From CADCVT01 sp036389485 (GTDB taxonomy: Bacteria; Actinomycetota; Thermoleophilia; Solirubrobacterales; Solirubrobacteraceae), in NCBI GenBank assembly GCA_036389485.1, contig DASVPR010000006.1, forward strand, positions 1-13,848: a stretch of DNA of 13,848 bases, read 5' to 3'. Positions 1 through 7,419 of the stretch are shown piece after piece; positions within the stretch are counted from its first letter, which is position 1, and the number at the start of each line of letters is the position of its first letter. The position numbers and the translations under genes were made by a program. Under the pieces are notes generated by a model. The model saw only the letters and a list, made by a program, of their open reading frames with translations, was not told the origin of the DNA and ran no database searches.

Positions 1-491
1 GCGGCGATCGCGAACCCCAGCCGGACGAACATCCCCGACGAGTACGTGCGCACCGGGACCTCGATGAAGTCGCCGAGCTCGGAGAACGCCACGATGTCGT
101 CGAGCCGCGCCTCGATCTCCTCCCGGGTCAGCCCGTGCAGCGCGCCGTTGAGCAGGATGTTCTCGCGCCCGGAGAAGTCCCGGCCGAAGCCGGCCCCGAG
201 CTCGAGCAGGGCGACCAGCCGCCCGCCTGCCTCCACGCGGCCCGCGTCGAGCGGCACGATGCCCGCCAGCACCCGCAGCGTCGACGTCTTCCCCGCGCCG
301 TTGCGTCCCACGATCGCGACCGTCTCCCCCGGCGCGACGTGCAGCGAGACGTCCCGCAGCGCCTGCACCGGCGGCGGCCCGCCGCGGTGCTTCCCGAACA
401 CGAGCTCCTTCAGCGACCGCCCCGGGTCCGCCCGCACGGCGAACGCGCGCGAGGCGTGCTCGAGCACGAGCTCGCCCGGCCGCACGCTCAC
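1..491 (-). CDS. wzt: ABC exporter ATPase, Wzt/TagH type (partial, C-terminus off the left edge)
   Basis: This is the ATP-hydrolysing subunit of a polysaccharide or teichoic-acid type exporter that moves lipid-linked glycan across the cytoplasmic membrane. The 163 complete codons give a nucleotide-binding domain with Walker A GRNGAGKT at residues 62-69. The Wzt/TagH-like stretch LELGAGFGRDFSGRENI spans about 96-112, and the start of the ABC signature (YSSGM) is at 150-154. Walker B and any C-terminal glycan-binding domain lie beyond position 1. The start is GTG at 489-491, which overlaps the permease TGA stop as GTGA, so the two subunits are probably translationally coupled. The first 40 residues (VLEHASRAFAVR... 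SLKELVFGK) match the usual Wzt lead-in before the core domain. Family assignment is firm. The exported polymer cannot be told from this sequence. Confidence 0.93.
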   Translation of the reverse strand, partial: MSVRPGELVLEHASRAFAVRADPGRSLKELVFGKHRGGPPPVQALRDVSLHVAPGETVAIVGRNGAGKTSTLRVLAGIVPLDAGRVEAGGRLVALLELGAGFGRDFSGRENILLNGALHGLTREEIEARLDDIVAFSELGDFIEVPVRTYSSGMFVRLGFAIA

Positions 492-1243
492 ACGACCACC
501 GCCAGCTCCGCCTCCAGCCGCCGGAACACCGCCCGGCCGGCGACGACGGCCACGACGCCCGCCGCGACGCAGTACGCCAGCACGTCGAGCCCCGGCACCT
601 CCCCCGCGTAGAGCACGTCGCGCACGGCGAGGATGAACGGCGCGACTGGGTTCAGCCACTCCAGCGCGAAGCGCTCGAAGCCGCCCTGCGTGATCCGCTC
701 GACGCTGAAGAAGATCGGCGAGAGGAAGAACCACGGCAGCAGCGCGGCCCCGAGGATCGGCGCGACGTCGCGGTAGAACGCGTGCAGGACCGCGACCGTC
801 AGCCCCAGCCCGAGCGCGAACGCCGCCAGCGCGGCCAGCACGACCGGCAGCACGAGCAGCGCGACGTCGAGCGTCCCGCGGATCGCGACGCACACGACGG
901 CGACGATCACGAGCACCGCGAGGAACGTCACGAGCTGCACCGCCACGACCGACGCCGGGATCGTCTCGCGCGGGAAGCGCGCCTTCCGGATGAGGGCGCC
1001 CTGGTCGAGCAGCGACGTCGAGGCGGCGACGAGCGACTGCGAGAAGAAGATCCACACGACGAGCCCGCACAGCAGGAACAGCGGGTAGTCCTCGACCTCG
1101 AACACCGGCAGCACGACCCCGAACAGGAACCAGTACGCGCCCATCAGCACCAGCGGGTTGATCAGGTACCACGCCAGCCCGAGCACCGACCCCTGGTACT
1201 TCTGCCGCAGCTCACGGCGCACCAGCTGCTCGAAGAGGAACAC
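488..1243 (-). CDS. wzm: ABC-2 type polysaccharide export permease, Wzm/TagG type
   Basis: This is the membrane subunit of the exporter whose ATPase follows it. The 251 residues begin with an amphipathic interface-helix motif (RRELRQKYQGSVLGLAW, about residues 8-24) typical of Wzm/TagG/RfbA permeases. About six hydrophobic segments follow, and FLSPIFFSVERI before the last pair is also characteristic. The start chosen is GTG at 1241-1243, the first start codon after the upstream stop. No good Shine-Dalgarno sequence is visible, so coupling to the upstream hydrolase is likely. The N-terminus is a little shorter than usual for the family. The upstream hydrolase stop (TAG, 1256-1258) is in this same frame, four codons before the GTG. 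The ATPase start overlaps this gene's stop (GTGA). Confidence 0.92.
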   Translation of the reverse strand: MFLFEQLVRRELRQKYQGSVLGLAWYLINPLVLMGAYWFLFGVVLPVFEVEDYPLFLLCGLVVWIFFSQSLVAASTSLLDQGALIRKARFPRETIPASVVAVQLVTFLAVLVIVAVVCVAIRGTLDVALLVLPVVLAALAAFALGLGLTVAVLHAFYRDVAPILGAALLPWFFLSPIFFSVERITQGGFERFALEWLNPVAPFILAVRDVLYAGEVPGLDVLAYCVAAGVVAVVAGRAVFRRLEAELAVVV

Positions 1244-1255
1244 GCACCGGGAACG

Positions 1256-2047
1256 CTAGAGGAACGACATCGCGTGCCCGATGACGGCGTCGGGCTTGTC
1301 CTCCGGGAGGAAGTGGCCGGCGCCGCGGATCAGCTCGACGCCGCTCGAGTACCGCACGACGGGGTCGCTCGCGCCGCCGAGGTGCCGCATCGGGACGTCC
1401 GGCTTGCCGCCGGGCACGCCGCGCGGCAGGTCGCGCAGGACGAACGAGCGGTAGATGCCGACGGTCGCGCTGCGGCGCTCCTTCGGCCGGAGGCGCTCGA
1501 CGTAGACCTCGACCTCCTCGTCGCTGAGCGAGCTGCCGCGCTTCAGGATCTGCTGGGCGACCACCGGCACGAGCCGATCGGTGAACGACAGGAACGGCAT
1601 GTGCGCGGCGCCGAGCAGCCGGCGGGGGTCCGGGCGGCGGTCCCACGGCGGCGGGAACGACATCGGGATCATCCGCTCCACGCGCTCGCGCGCCGTCGCG
1701 GCGATCAGGATCGCCACGAACGCGCCCCAGTCGTGGCCCATCAGCCGGAACCGGCCGATCCCCATCTCGTCGAGGATCGCCAGGACGTCGGCGGCCAGCG
1801 TCGGCTTGTCGTAGGGCCCGTCCGGCGCGTCGCTCCACCCCATGCCGCGCAGGTCGGGGGCGATCAGCCGGAAGCGCGTGGCGAGCGTCGGCATGACGAG
1901 CCGCCACATCCACCAGTGCTGCGGCCAGCCGTGGAGCAGCACGAGCGGGAGCCCGTCGCCCGCCTCGGCGACATGGAACTCGAGCCCGCGGGCCGCGACG
2001 TAGTGGTGCTCGATGCCGAGGCCGGCGACGTCGGGGAGCGGCTGCAC
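1256..2047 (-). CDS. Alpha/beta hydrolase, epoxide hydrolase/haloalkane dehalogenase type
   Basis: This is a 263-residue alpha/beta-hydrolase-fold enzyme that probably opens an epoxide or displaces a halide through an aspartyl-ester intermediate. Visible motifs are the oxyanion-hole HGWP at 39-42 and the nucleophile elbow GHDWG, with Asp106 in place of the Ser of esterases. A candidate charge-relay acid is Asp228 (GASDP), and His245 lies in GAGHFLPEDKP. A lid domain rich in Pro and Arg separates Asp106 from Asp228. HGWP plus a GHDWG nucleophile favours epoxide hydrolase over dehalogenase, but the substrate is unknown. GTG at 2045-2047 is the first usual start codon. It lies 5 nt after the SRPBCC stop, and a CTG overlapping that stop is less likely. 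The permease gene begins 12 nt after this stop, so hydrolase and exporter are probably co-transcribed. Confidence 0.88.
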   Translation of the reverse strand: MQPLPDVAGLGIEHHYVAARGLEFHVAEAGDGLPLVLLHGWPQHWWMWRLVMPTLATRFRLIAPDLRGMGWSDAPDGPYDKPTLAADVLAILDEMGIGRFRLMGHDWGAFVAILIAATARERVERMIPMSFPPPWDRRPDPRRLLGAAHMPFLSFTDRLVPVVAQQILKRGSSLSDEEVEVYVERLRPKERRSATVGIYRSFVLRDLPRGVPGGKPDVPMRHLGGASDPVVRYSSGVELIRGAGHFLPEDKPDAVIGHAMSFL

Positions 2048-2052
2048 GCCGC

Positions 2053-2532
2053 TCAGGGTTCCACCTTCCCGGGCGGCACGTCGACCTCCCTCCCGATGTC
2101 CTGCCGCTCCTCGGCCAGGCGCTTGAGCCGCTTCAGCGACTCGACGTTGCGCCCGCGGACGAGCAGGTGCGTCAACGGATTGAAGACGAACGCGGTCAGC
2201 ACGTCGCCCGGGTCCTCGCGCATGTAGACGCGGGTCCCGCCGTTCTCGGGCTTCATCTCCAGGTCCACGACCGCGGTGCCGAGCGGCCGCGCCTTCGCCT
2301 TGATGACCAGCTTGTGCGGCTGGTCGACCTCGAGGACGGTCGTGTGGTCGTTCAGGTGCAGCGGCCCCCACCCGACCTGATGGTGGAAGCGCGTGCCCGC
2401 GGCGGGGAAGCCCGGGTCCGCGCCGCGCATCCTCCGCGAGCCGACCACCCAGTCCCCGTAGGACCGCCAGTCGGCCAGGACCGCGAAGACGCGCTCGGGC
2501 GGAGCGTCGATGTGGATCTCGTTCAGTGCCAT
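2053..2532 (-). CDS. SRPBCC (START/polyketide-cyclase-like) family protein
   Basis: This 159-residue protein has a helix-grip fold that binds a hydrophobic ligand in a central cavity. The N-terminal signature is clear: EIHIDAPPERVFAVLADW (about residues 5-22) is the classic first strand and helix of the family. WVVGSRRMRG and the pattern HTTVLEVDQPHKLVIKAKARP follow. A Lys/Arg-rich C-terminal helix (NVESLKRLKRLAEERQ) closes the fold. ATG at 2530-2532 is chosen because family similarity starts within four residues of it. An upstream in-frame ATG would add 14 residues running into the opposite gene. It is the first gene of a minus-strand unit with the hydrolase and ABC exporter, and diverges from the FAD oxidoreductase. 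Members bind lipids, polyketides or isoprenoids; the ligand here is unknown. Confidence 0.87.
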   Translation of the reverse strand: MALNEIHIDAPPERVFAVLADWRSYGDWVVGSRRMRGADPGFPAAGTRFHHQVGWGPLHLNDHTTVLEVDQPHKLVIKAKARPLGTAVVDLEMKPENGGTRVYMREDPGDVLTAFVFNPLTHLLVRGRNVESLKRLKRLAEERQDIGREVDVPPGKVEP

Positions 2533-2554
2533 GCCGGGTAGGGGGACTACCCCG
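2533..2554. promoter_or_regulatory. 22-bp divergent start-to-start gap with a dyad
   Basis: Only 22 bp separate the ATGs of the SRPBCC gene (minus) and the FAD oxidoreductase (plus). The gap holds a perfect 6-bp inverted repeat, GGGTAG at 2536-2541 and CTACCC at 2547-2552, with a 5-nt spacer GGGGA. Read toward each gene, CTACCC ends 2 nt (plus) or 3 nt (minus) before the ATG. AGGGGGA at 2540-2546 could be the plus-strand ribosome-binding site with 8-nt spacing. No equivalent is clear on the minus strand. Both promoters must lie at least partly inside the opposing coding regions. A shared operator is an inference from the symmetry alone. Confidence 0.45.
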
Positions 2555-4099
2555 ATGCCCGACGCGATCGTCATAGGAGCCGGCCCGAACGGCCTCGTCG
2601 GCGCGAATCTGCTCGCCGACGCGGGCTGGGACGTCCTCGTGCTCGAGGCCCAATCGGAGCCCGGCGGGGCGGTCCGCAGCTGGGAGCTGACCGAGCCCGG
2701 CTTCGTCTCCGACTGCTTCAGCGCCTTCTACCCGCTGGGGATCGCGTCGCCGCACCTCCGCGCGCTGGAGCTCGACCGGCACGGGCTCAAGTGGCTGCAC
2801 GCGCCCGCCGTCGTGGCGCACCCGCACTCGGACGGGACGTGCGTGACGCTCTACCGCGACGTCGAGCGCAGCGCAGAGTCGGTGGCGCGCTTCGCGGCGC
2901 AGGACGGCGCGGCGTGGAGGCGCCTGTCGCAGGAGTGGCTGCGGGTGCAGCCCGCGTTCATCGCGTCGCTCATGAGCCCGTTCCCGCCGGTCCGGCCCGC
3001 GCTTCGGCTGCTGCGCGCGCTCGGGGGCGTCAAGGAGGTCCTCGACTTCGCGCGGCTCGGCGTCATGCCGCTGCGCCGCCACGCGGAGGAGGAGTTCCGC
3101 GGCGACGGCGCGGCGCGGATGCTGGCCGGCAACGCGCTGCACGCCGACGTGACGCCGGACTCCGCAGGCAGCGCGCTGTTCGGCTGGGTCCTCGTCGGGA
3201 TCGGGCAGTCGCTCGGGTGGCCGGTCGCCCGCGGCGGCGCGCAGCGGATCACGGACGCCCTCGTGTCGCGGCTGCGCGCGGCGGGCGGGGCACTGCGCTG
3301 CGGCGAGGAGGTGACCGAGATCGTCGTGCGCGGCGGCCGCGCGGCCGGGGTGCGGACCGCCGGCGGGGAGGAGGTCACCGCGCGGCGGGCGATCCTCGCG
3401 GACACCGGCGCGCCCGCGCTCTACGAGCGGATGCTGCCCGAGGCGCACCGGATCGAGCTCAAGCGCTTCCACTACGACAACTCGACGGTCAAGGTGGACT
3501 GGTCGCTCGACGGCCCGATCCCGTGGCGCGACGAGGAGGCCCGGCAGGCGGGCACCGTCCACGTGACCGACGGGCTGGACGCGCTGAGCGAGCACGCGGC
3601 GCAGCTGAACGCCGGCGTCCTGCCCTCCAAGCCGTTCCTGCTGCTCGGCCAGTACGCGCACTACGACCCCTCCCGGGCGCCGGAGGGCAAGGAGGCGGCG
3701 TGGGCGTACACGCACGTCGCGCATGGCGCGTGGGACGAGTCGCGCACCGGCGCGTTCGCCGACCTCATGGAGGAGCAGGTCGAGACTCGCGCGCCGGGGT
3801 TCCGGAAGCTGATCCGCCGGCGGCACGTCTTCACGCCGGTCTCGCTCGAGCGCGCCGACCAGAACCTCGTCGGCGGCTCGGTCAACGGCGGCACCGCGCA
3901 GATCCACCAGCAGCTCGTCTTCCGCCCGACGCCCGGCCTCGGCCGCGCCGAGACGCCCGTCGACGGCCTGTACCTCGCGTCCGCCTCCGCGCACCCGGGC
4001 GGCGGCGTCCACGGCGCCTGCGGCGCGAACGCGGCGCGCGCGGCGCTCAGCCCGCCGGCGCGCAGGATCGTCCCCCGCGCCATACGCTCCCTCGGGTGA
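2555..4099 (+). CDS. FAD/NAD(P)-dependent oxidoreductase, CrtI/phytoene-desaturase-like (PYROXD2-like)
   Basis: This 514-residue flavoprotein belongs to the broad phytoene-dehydrogenase-related family. The N-terminus is a Rossmann dinucleotide-binding fold: IVIGAGPNGL at about 5-14, with Glu31 ending the second strand (VLVLEA) to bind the adenine ribose. GGAVRS follows at 37-42. The C-terminal FAD signature is DGLYLASASAHPGGGVHG, starting at about residue 470. The middle (RRHAEEEFRGDGAARMLAGNALH, WPVARGGAQRITDAL) fits the same family. The start is ATG at 2555, directly before the first beta strand. The family includes carotenoid desaturases, isomerases and many uncharacterised redox enzymes. 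No other carotenoid genes lie here, so a carotenoid role should not be assumed. The neighbouring SRPBCC gene hints at a lipid or isoprenoid substrate. Confidence 0.88.
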   Translation: MPDAIVIGAGPNGLVGANLLADAGWDVLVLEAQSEPGGAVRSWELTEPGFVSDCFSAFYPLGIASPHLRALELDRHGLKWLHAPAVVAHPHSDGTCVTLYRDVERSAESVARFAAQDGAAWRRLSQEWLRVQPAFIASLMSPFPPVRPALRLLRALGGVKEVLDFARLGVMPLRRHAEEEFRGDGAARMLAGNALHADVTPDSAGSALFGWVLVGIGQSLGWPVARGGAQRITDALVSRLRAAGGALRCGEEVTEIVVRGGRAAGVRTAGGEEVTARRAILADTGAPALYERMLPEAHRIELKRFHYDNSTVKVDWSLDGPIPWRDEEARQAGTVHVTDGLDALSEHAAQLNAGVLPSKPFLLLGQYAHYDPSRAPEGKEAAWAYTHVAHGAWDESRTGAFADLMEEQVETRAPGFRKLIRRRHVFTPVSLERADQNLVGGSVNGGTAQIHQQLVFRPTPGLGRAETPVDGLYLASASAHPGGGVHGACGANAARAALSPPARRIVPRAIRSLG

Positions 4100-4959
4100 G
4101 GCTCACGGCCGCCGCGCTCGCCGCGACGCTGCTGCTCGCGGCGCCCGCCGCGGCGCAGTCGCCGCCGGTCGCGACCGTCGACGGCGCGGGCGAGGTCACC
4201 GAGGAGCAGTTCGACCACTGGATGCGGATCGCGGCGCGCTCCTCCAGACTTCGCCGCGTCCCCCCGCGCGGCACCGCGCGCTTCCGCGACCTTCGCGGCC
4301 AGGTCATGTCGCTGCTGCTCCACGACCTCTGGCTCCGCGGCGAGGCGGCGCAGCGGGGGCTCGTCGTCACAGAGGAGGAGGTCCGCCAGGCGTTCGTGCG
4401 GTCGAAGCGGCGGGCGTTCCCCCGGCCCGGGGGGCTGGGCCGCTTCCTGCGGCGCGAGGGGTACCGGATCGCCGACCTCCTGTTCCGCACGCGCATCGAG
4501 CTGCTGAGCACGGCGATTCGCAAGGCGGTCGTCGCGGCGGCGGCGCCCACCGCCGAGGACGTGCGCGCGGAGTACGACCGCGAGCGTGCGTGGCGCGTGC
4601 TGCCCGAGCGGCGGCACGTCGTCGTCGGCGAGCGGCCCACGCCCGCCGCCGCGCGAACGGCGCGCCGCCGCCTCGTCCTCTACGCGCGGCGCGGCCGGCT
4701 CCCCGCCGCGGTCTTCCGCCGCCGGCGCGGCCTGATCTACGAGCAGGGCCGCTGGATCTGGTTCCGGGTCGTGCGCGTGATCCCGCCCCGCGAGCGGTCG
4801 TTCGAGGAGGCCGCGCCGCTGATCCGCGCGAAGCTGGGCGCGGAGCGCGAGCAGGCCGCGCTCGACGCGTTCGTGGAGGACTTCGAGCGGCGCTGGCGCG
4901 CGGCGACGTCGTGCGCGCAGCGCTACGCGACGTCGGACTGCGGGCGGATCGCGCCCTGA
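4096..4959 (+). CDS. Exported SurA-like (SurA_N/peptidyl-prolyl isomerase-related) protein with a degenerate isomerase region
   Basis: This is a 287-residue protein with a signal peptide (VRLTAAALAATLLLAAPAAA, cleavage near 20-21). A SurA_N/foldase-like helical region covers about residues 25-165: VATVDGAGEVTEEQFDHWM, RGQVMSLLLHDLWLRGEAAQRGLVVTEEEV as successive motifs, then PTAEDVRAEYDRER. The part where a parvulin domain would sit (about 172-232) is short. It keeps only its edges (RRHVVV and WIWFRVVRVIPP) and lacks the usual GGDLG-like core, so it is more likely a holdase than an active isomerase. The C-terminus has two cysteines (273 and 282) that could form a disulfide. The GTG start overlaps the oxidoreductase stop as GTGA, so the pair is an operon. 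Its last 37 bp overlap the convergent transporter gene. Confidence 0.78.
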   Translation: MRLTAAALAATLLLAAPAAAQSPPVATVDGAGEVTEEQFDHWMRIAARSSRLRRVPPRGTARFRDLRGQVMSLLLHDLWLRGEAAQRGLVVTEEEVRQAFVRSKRRAFPRPGGLGRFLRREGYRIADLLFRTRIELLSTAIRKAVVAAAAPTAEDVRAEYDRERAWRVLPERRHVVVGERPTPAAARTARRRLVLYARRGRLPAAVFRRRRGLIYEQGRWIWFRVVRVIPPRERSFEEAAPLIRAKLGAEREQAALDAFVEDFERRWRAATSCAQRYATSDCGRIAP

Positions 4960-5831
4960 AGCCCGGGCGGCACCCCGCCGCCGGTGGCGAGCCACGAGCC
5001 CGCGAGGATGAGCAGGAGCCCCGCGACGGCGGCCGCCGACAGCGACTCGTCGAGGAGCGTCACGCCGAGGGCGACCGCCACGACCGGGTTGACGTAGGTG
5101 ATGACGGTCGCGCGGCTGGCGCCGACCTCGGCGATGAGGACGAAGTCGAAGACGAACGCCGCCGCGGTGCACAGGACGCCCAGCGCGACGATCGACCACA
5201 GGGCGCTCGCGTCGGGCGTCTCTTGCGGGGCGTCGAGGAGCGCGAACGGCAGCAGCATCACGGTGCTGATGGCCAGCGCGAGCGTGACCGGGCCGTACGG
5301 GTCGACGTCCGCCAGCGAGCGCTTCACGATGAGCGGCCCGGCCGCGTAGCCGACGACCGAGACGAGGATCGCGGCGGCGCCGACCAGCTCGTCGGTGTCG
5401 CCGGCGACGTCGATCCCGAACAGCAGCACGACGCCGACCAGGCCCACGAGCAGGCCGGCGAACCGGGCGCGGTCGACGCGCTCGGACGGGTCGAAGCGCA
5501 GCGCGAGGACCGCGACCGTGAGCGGCACGGTCGCGATGAGGATCGCGGTCAGCGACGAGGAGACCTCCTGCTCGCCGAAGGCGATCAGCGGGAACGGGAT
5601 CGCGATCTCGACCGCCGCGAACGCGACGAGCGGCTTCCACCGGCCGCGGAGCCCCCGCAGCGCGCCGCGGCGCACCGCCAGCGGCCACAGCAGCGCCGCG
5701 GCCAGCGCGACGCGCCCGAACGCGACGAACGACGGCGTCGCGCCGTGGTCGACCGCGATCTTGATGAAGAGGTACGGGATCCCCCACAGCACCGAGACGG
5801 CCGCGAAGGCCGCCCAGCCGCGCGGCGTCAC
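4923..5831 (-). CDS. EamA/DMT-superfamily transporter
   Basis: This is a 302-residue inner-membrane protein with two EamA repeats and about ten hydrophobic helices (roughly 7-26, 35-52, 67-86, 92-110, 124-140, 148-166, 180-198, 210-230, 236-258, 265-283). Family marks are the N-terminal WAAFAAVSVLWGIPYLFIKIA and the end of each repeat (ATVPLTVAVLAL, and YVNPVVAVALGVTLLDE before the last helix). Members export amino acids, nucleosides or other metabolites; the substrate cannot be read from sequence. The start is GTG at 5829-5831, the only usual start in frame before the first helix. It lies 31 bp downstream of the sugar transferase stop, so co-transcription is likely. The 3' end overlaps the convergent SurA-like gene by 37 bp, leaving no space for a terminator. 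Confidence 0.9.
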   Translation of the reverse strand: MTPRGWAAFAAVSVLWGIPYLFIKIAVDHGATPSFVAFGRVALAAALLWPLAVRRGALRGLRGRWKPLVAFAAVEIAIPFPLIAFGEQEVSSSLTAILIATVPLTVAVLALRFDPSERVDRARFAGLLVGLVGVVLLFGIDVAGDTDELVGAAAILVSVVGYAAGPLIVKRSLADVDPYGPVTLALAISTVMLLPFALLDAPQETPDASALWSIVALGVLCTAAAFVFDFVLIAEVGASRATVITYVNPVVAVALGVTLLDESLSAAAVAGLLLILAGSWLATGGGVPPGLQGAIRPQSDVA

Positions 5832-5845
5832 GCGGGCGCGCCCGC
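5832..5845. repeat. 14-bp perfect palindrome just before the EamA start codon
   Basis: GCGGGCGCGCCCGC is its own reverse complement and directly abuts the GTG start of the EamA transporter, within the 31-bp gap after the sugar transferase gene. It occupies the place where a ribosome-binding site would be. In sequence this GC-rich, short palindromes arise by chance quite easily, so a regulatory role is only a possibility. Confidence 0.3.
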
Positions 5846-5862
5846 TCGGTCCGCCGGCACCC

Positions 5863-7419
5863 TCAGTACGCGCCCTTGCGGCTGATCACCGCAGGGATCG
5901 TCTTCGCGAGGATCGCGAGGTCGAGGAAGGGCGACCAGCGCTCGAGGTAGAGGAAGTCGAGGCGGACGAGGTCGTCGAAGTCGAGGTCCGAGCGGCCGGA
6001 GACCTGCCAGAGCCCGGTGATCCCCGGCAGCACGAGATAGCGCTTCTTGTGCCACGGCTCCAGGCGCTCGAAGTCGCGCAGCGGCAGCGGACGCGGCCCC
6101 ACGAGCGACATCTCGCCGCGCAGGACGTTGACCAGCTGCGGCAGCTCGTCCATCGAGAAGCGGCGCAGGAGGCGGCCGATGCGCGTCAGCCGCGGGTCGT
6201 CGCGGATCTTGAAGATCGCGCCGCCGGCCTCGTTGAGCGACTCGAGCTCGGCCTGCCGCTGCTCGGCGTCGGTGTGCATCGTGCGGAACTTCAGGCAGGC
6301 GAACGGCGCGCCGCCGATGCCGGGGCGTGTCGAGCGGTAGAGCACCGGCCCGCGCGACGAGAGCTTGACCGCGACGGCGATCGCGAGCAGGGCGGGGCTG
6401 AGGATCAGCAGCAGCAGCGACGCGCCCACGATGTCGAACCCGCGCTTCATCACGTAGTCGAAGCCCTCGAAGACCGGCGGCTTGAGCTCGAAGAGCGGGA
6501 CTGACTGGCCGGGGACGAACTCGGCGCGGTGGATCAGGATCTCCATCGTGCTCGGCGCGACGTGCACGCGGACGCCCCGCTGGTGGCACGCGTCGACCAG
6601 CTCGAGCGCCTGCTGCTCGGGGAACGCGGGGTCGGCGATGATCACCTCGTCGACGCGGTTGCGCTCCACCACGCCGCCGATGTCCTCCAGCGACCCGAGC
6701 GAGCGCAGGCCGTTGTCGGGCCGCGGCGTGAGCGAGATGAACCCGACTACGTTGATCGGCGACTGCTCGCCGTCGAGGGCGTGCGCGACCGCCTCGATGT
6801 GCTCGCCCGTTCCCACCAGGATCGCGCGGCGCTGGTAGCCGGCGGCTCTGAGGATCAGGCCCGTCGCGCGGTCGTAGAGGAACCGGAGCCCCGCGACGTA
6901 CGCGACCGAGAACGTCAGCGACCCGTAGAAGATGTAGTAGCTGCTGAACCGCTCGCCGTTGACGAGCGCGAAGACGAGCGCGACCGCGGTGACCTGGAAG
7001 AGGCTCGCGACGATCCGCGTCAGGCCGGGCCGGGCCGAGCGGCGCGCGTAGAGGTCCGACCGAGCGAACAGCAGGATCGTGACGAGGTAGGCGAACGCCA
7101 CGATGTCGAGGGTCTGGTTCAGCGACTCCTCGACGTTGACGTGGCTGAGGACGGCGTCCTTCAGCGCGAGCGCGGTGAAGATCGCGGCGAAGACCCCGAC
7201 GAAGTCGACCGCGAGCAGCGAGACGACGCGGGCGCCGCTGCGCAGCGTGTCCATCCGCAGGAGGAAGGAGAGGAGCGGCGGGCGCTTGCGGCGGACGTCG
7301 TACTCGGGCAGGCGGAGGCTCGCCGGGGTCGACGGCTGAGGGTGCGCCCGCGGCGCCGCCTGGGGCGCGGGCGGATGGGGACGGGTCTCGGGGTTCAGGG
7401 CCTGCCGGGTCGGGGCCAT
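5863..7419 (-). CDS. Polyprenyl-phosphate sugar (hexose-1-phosphate) transferase, exopolysaccharide initiation (WbaP/CpsE-like)
   Basis: This 518-residue membrane enzyme transfers a sugar-1-phosphate from a nucleotide sugar to undecaprenyl phosphate, the first step of exopolysaccharide or capsule assembly. A Pro-rich cytoplasmic N-terminus (1-50) is followed by about four transmembrane helices (63-185). A CoA-binding_3-like Rossmann region comes next (AILVGTGEHIEAV about 199-211, to about 310). The catalytic bacterial sugar transferase domain begins with KRGFDIVGA at 325-333 and a membrane hairpin. It continues with CLKFRTM 375-381, DELPQLVNVLRGEMSLVGPRP 424-444 (the Asp-Glu dyad is 424-425) and PGITGLWQVSGRS 465-477. 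Length is normal for the family. The start is ATG at 7417-7419 with AGGA (complement of 7427-7430) 7 nt upstream. The sugar cannot be predicted. It probably works with the Wzm/Wzt-type genes nearby or another assembly route. Confidence 0.93.
   Translation of the reverse strand: MAPTRQALNPETRPHPPAPQAAPRAHPQPSTPASLRLPEYDVRRKRPPLLSFLLRMDTLRSGARVVSLLAVDFVGVFAAIFTALALKDAVLSHVNVEESLNQTLDIVAFAYLVTILLFARSDLYARRSARPGLTRIVASLFQVTAVALVFALVNGERFSSYYIFYGSLTFSVAYVAGLRFLYDRATGLILRAAGYQRRAILVGTGEHIEAVAHALDGEQSPINVVGFISLTPRPDNGLRSLGSLEDIGGVVERNRVDEVIIADPAFPEQQALELVDACHQRGVRVHVAPSTMEILIHRAEFVPGQSVPLFELKPPVFEGFDYVMKRGFDIVGASLLLLILSPALLAIAVAVKLSSRGPVLYRSTRPGIGGAPFACLKFRTMHTDAEQRQAELESLNEAGGAIFKIRDDPRLTRIGRLLRRFSMDELPQLVNVLRGEMSLVGPRPLPLRDFERLEPWHKKRYLVLPGITGLWQVSGRSDLDFDDLVRLDFLYLERWSPFLDLAILAKTIPAVISRKGAY

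Noticed and set aside
782..2227. Long plus-strand frame opposite the permease and hydrolase
   Set aside because: Its product is full of Arg, His, Gln, Asp and Glu repeats without any domain, and it is antisense to two well-supported genes.
1256..4012. One 918-codon open frame on the minus strand as a single giant gene
   Set aside because: Only the last 263 codons look like protein (alpha/beta hydrolase). The rest is Arg/Asp/Ala-rich antisense of the FAD oxidoreductase and overlaps the SRPBCC gene, as expected from GC-rich third positions.
2791..4095. N-terminal extension of the SurA-like protein
   Set aside because: The upstream part is an Arg/Ala-rich shadow of the oxidoreductase. The GTG at 4096 directly begins a clean signal peptide.
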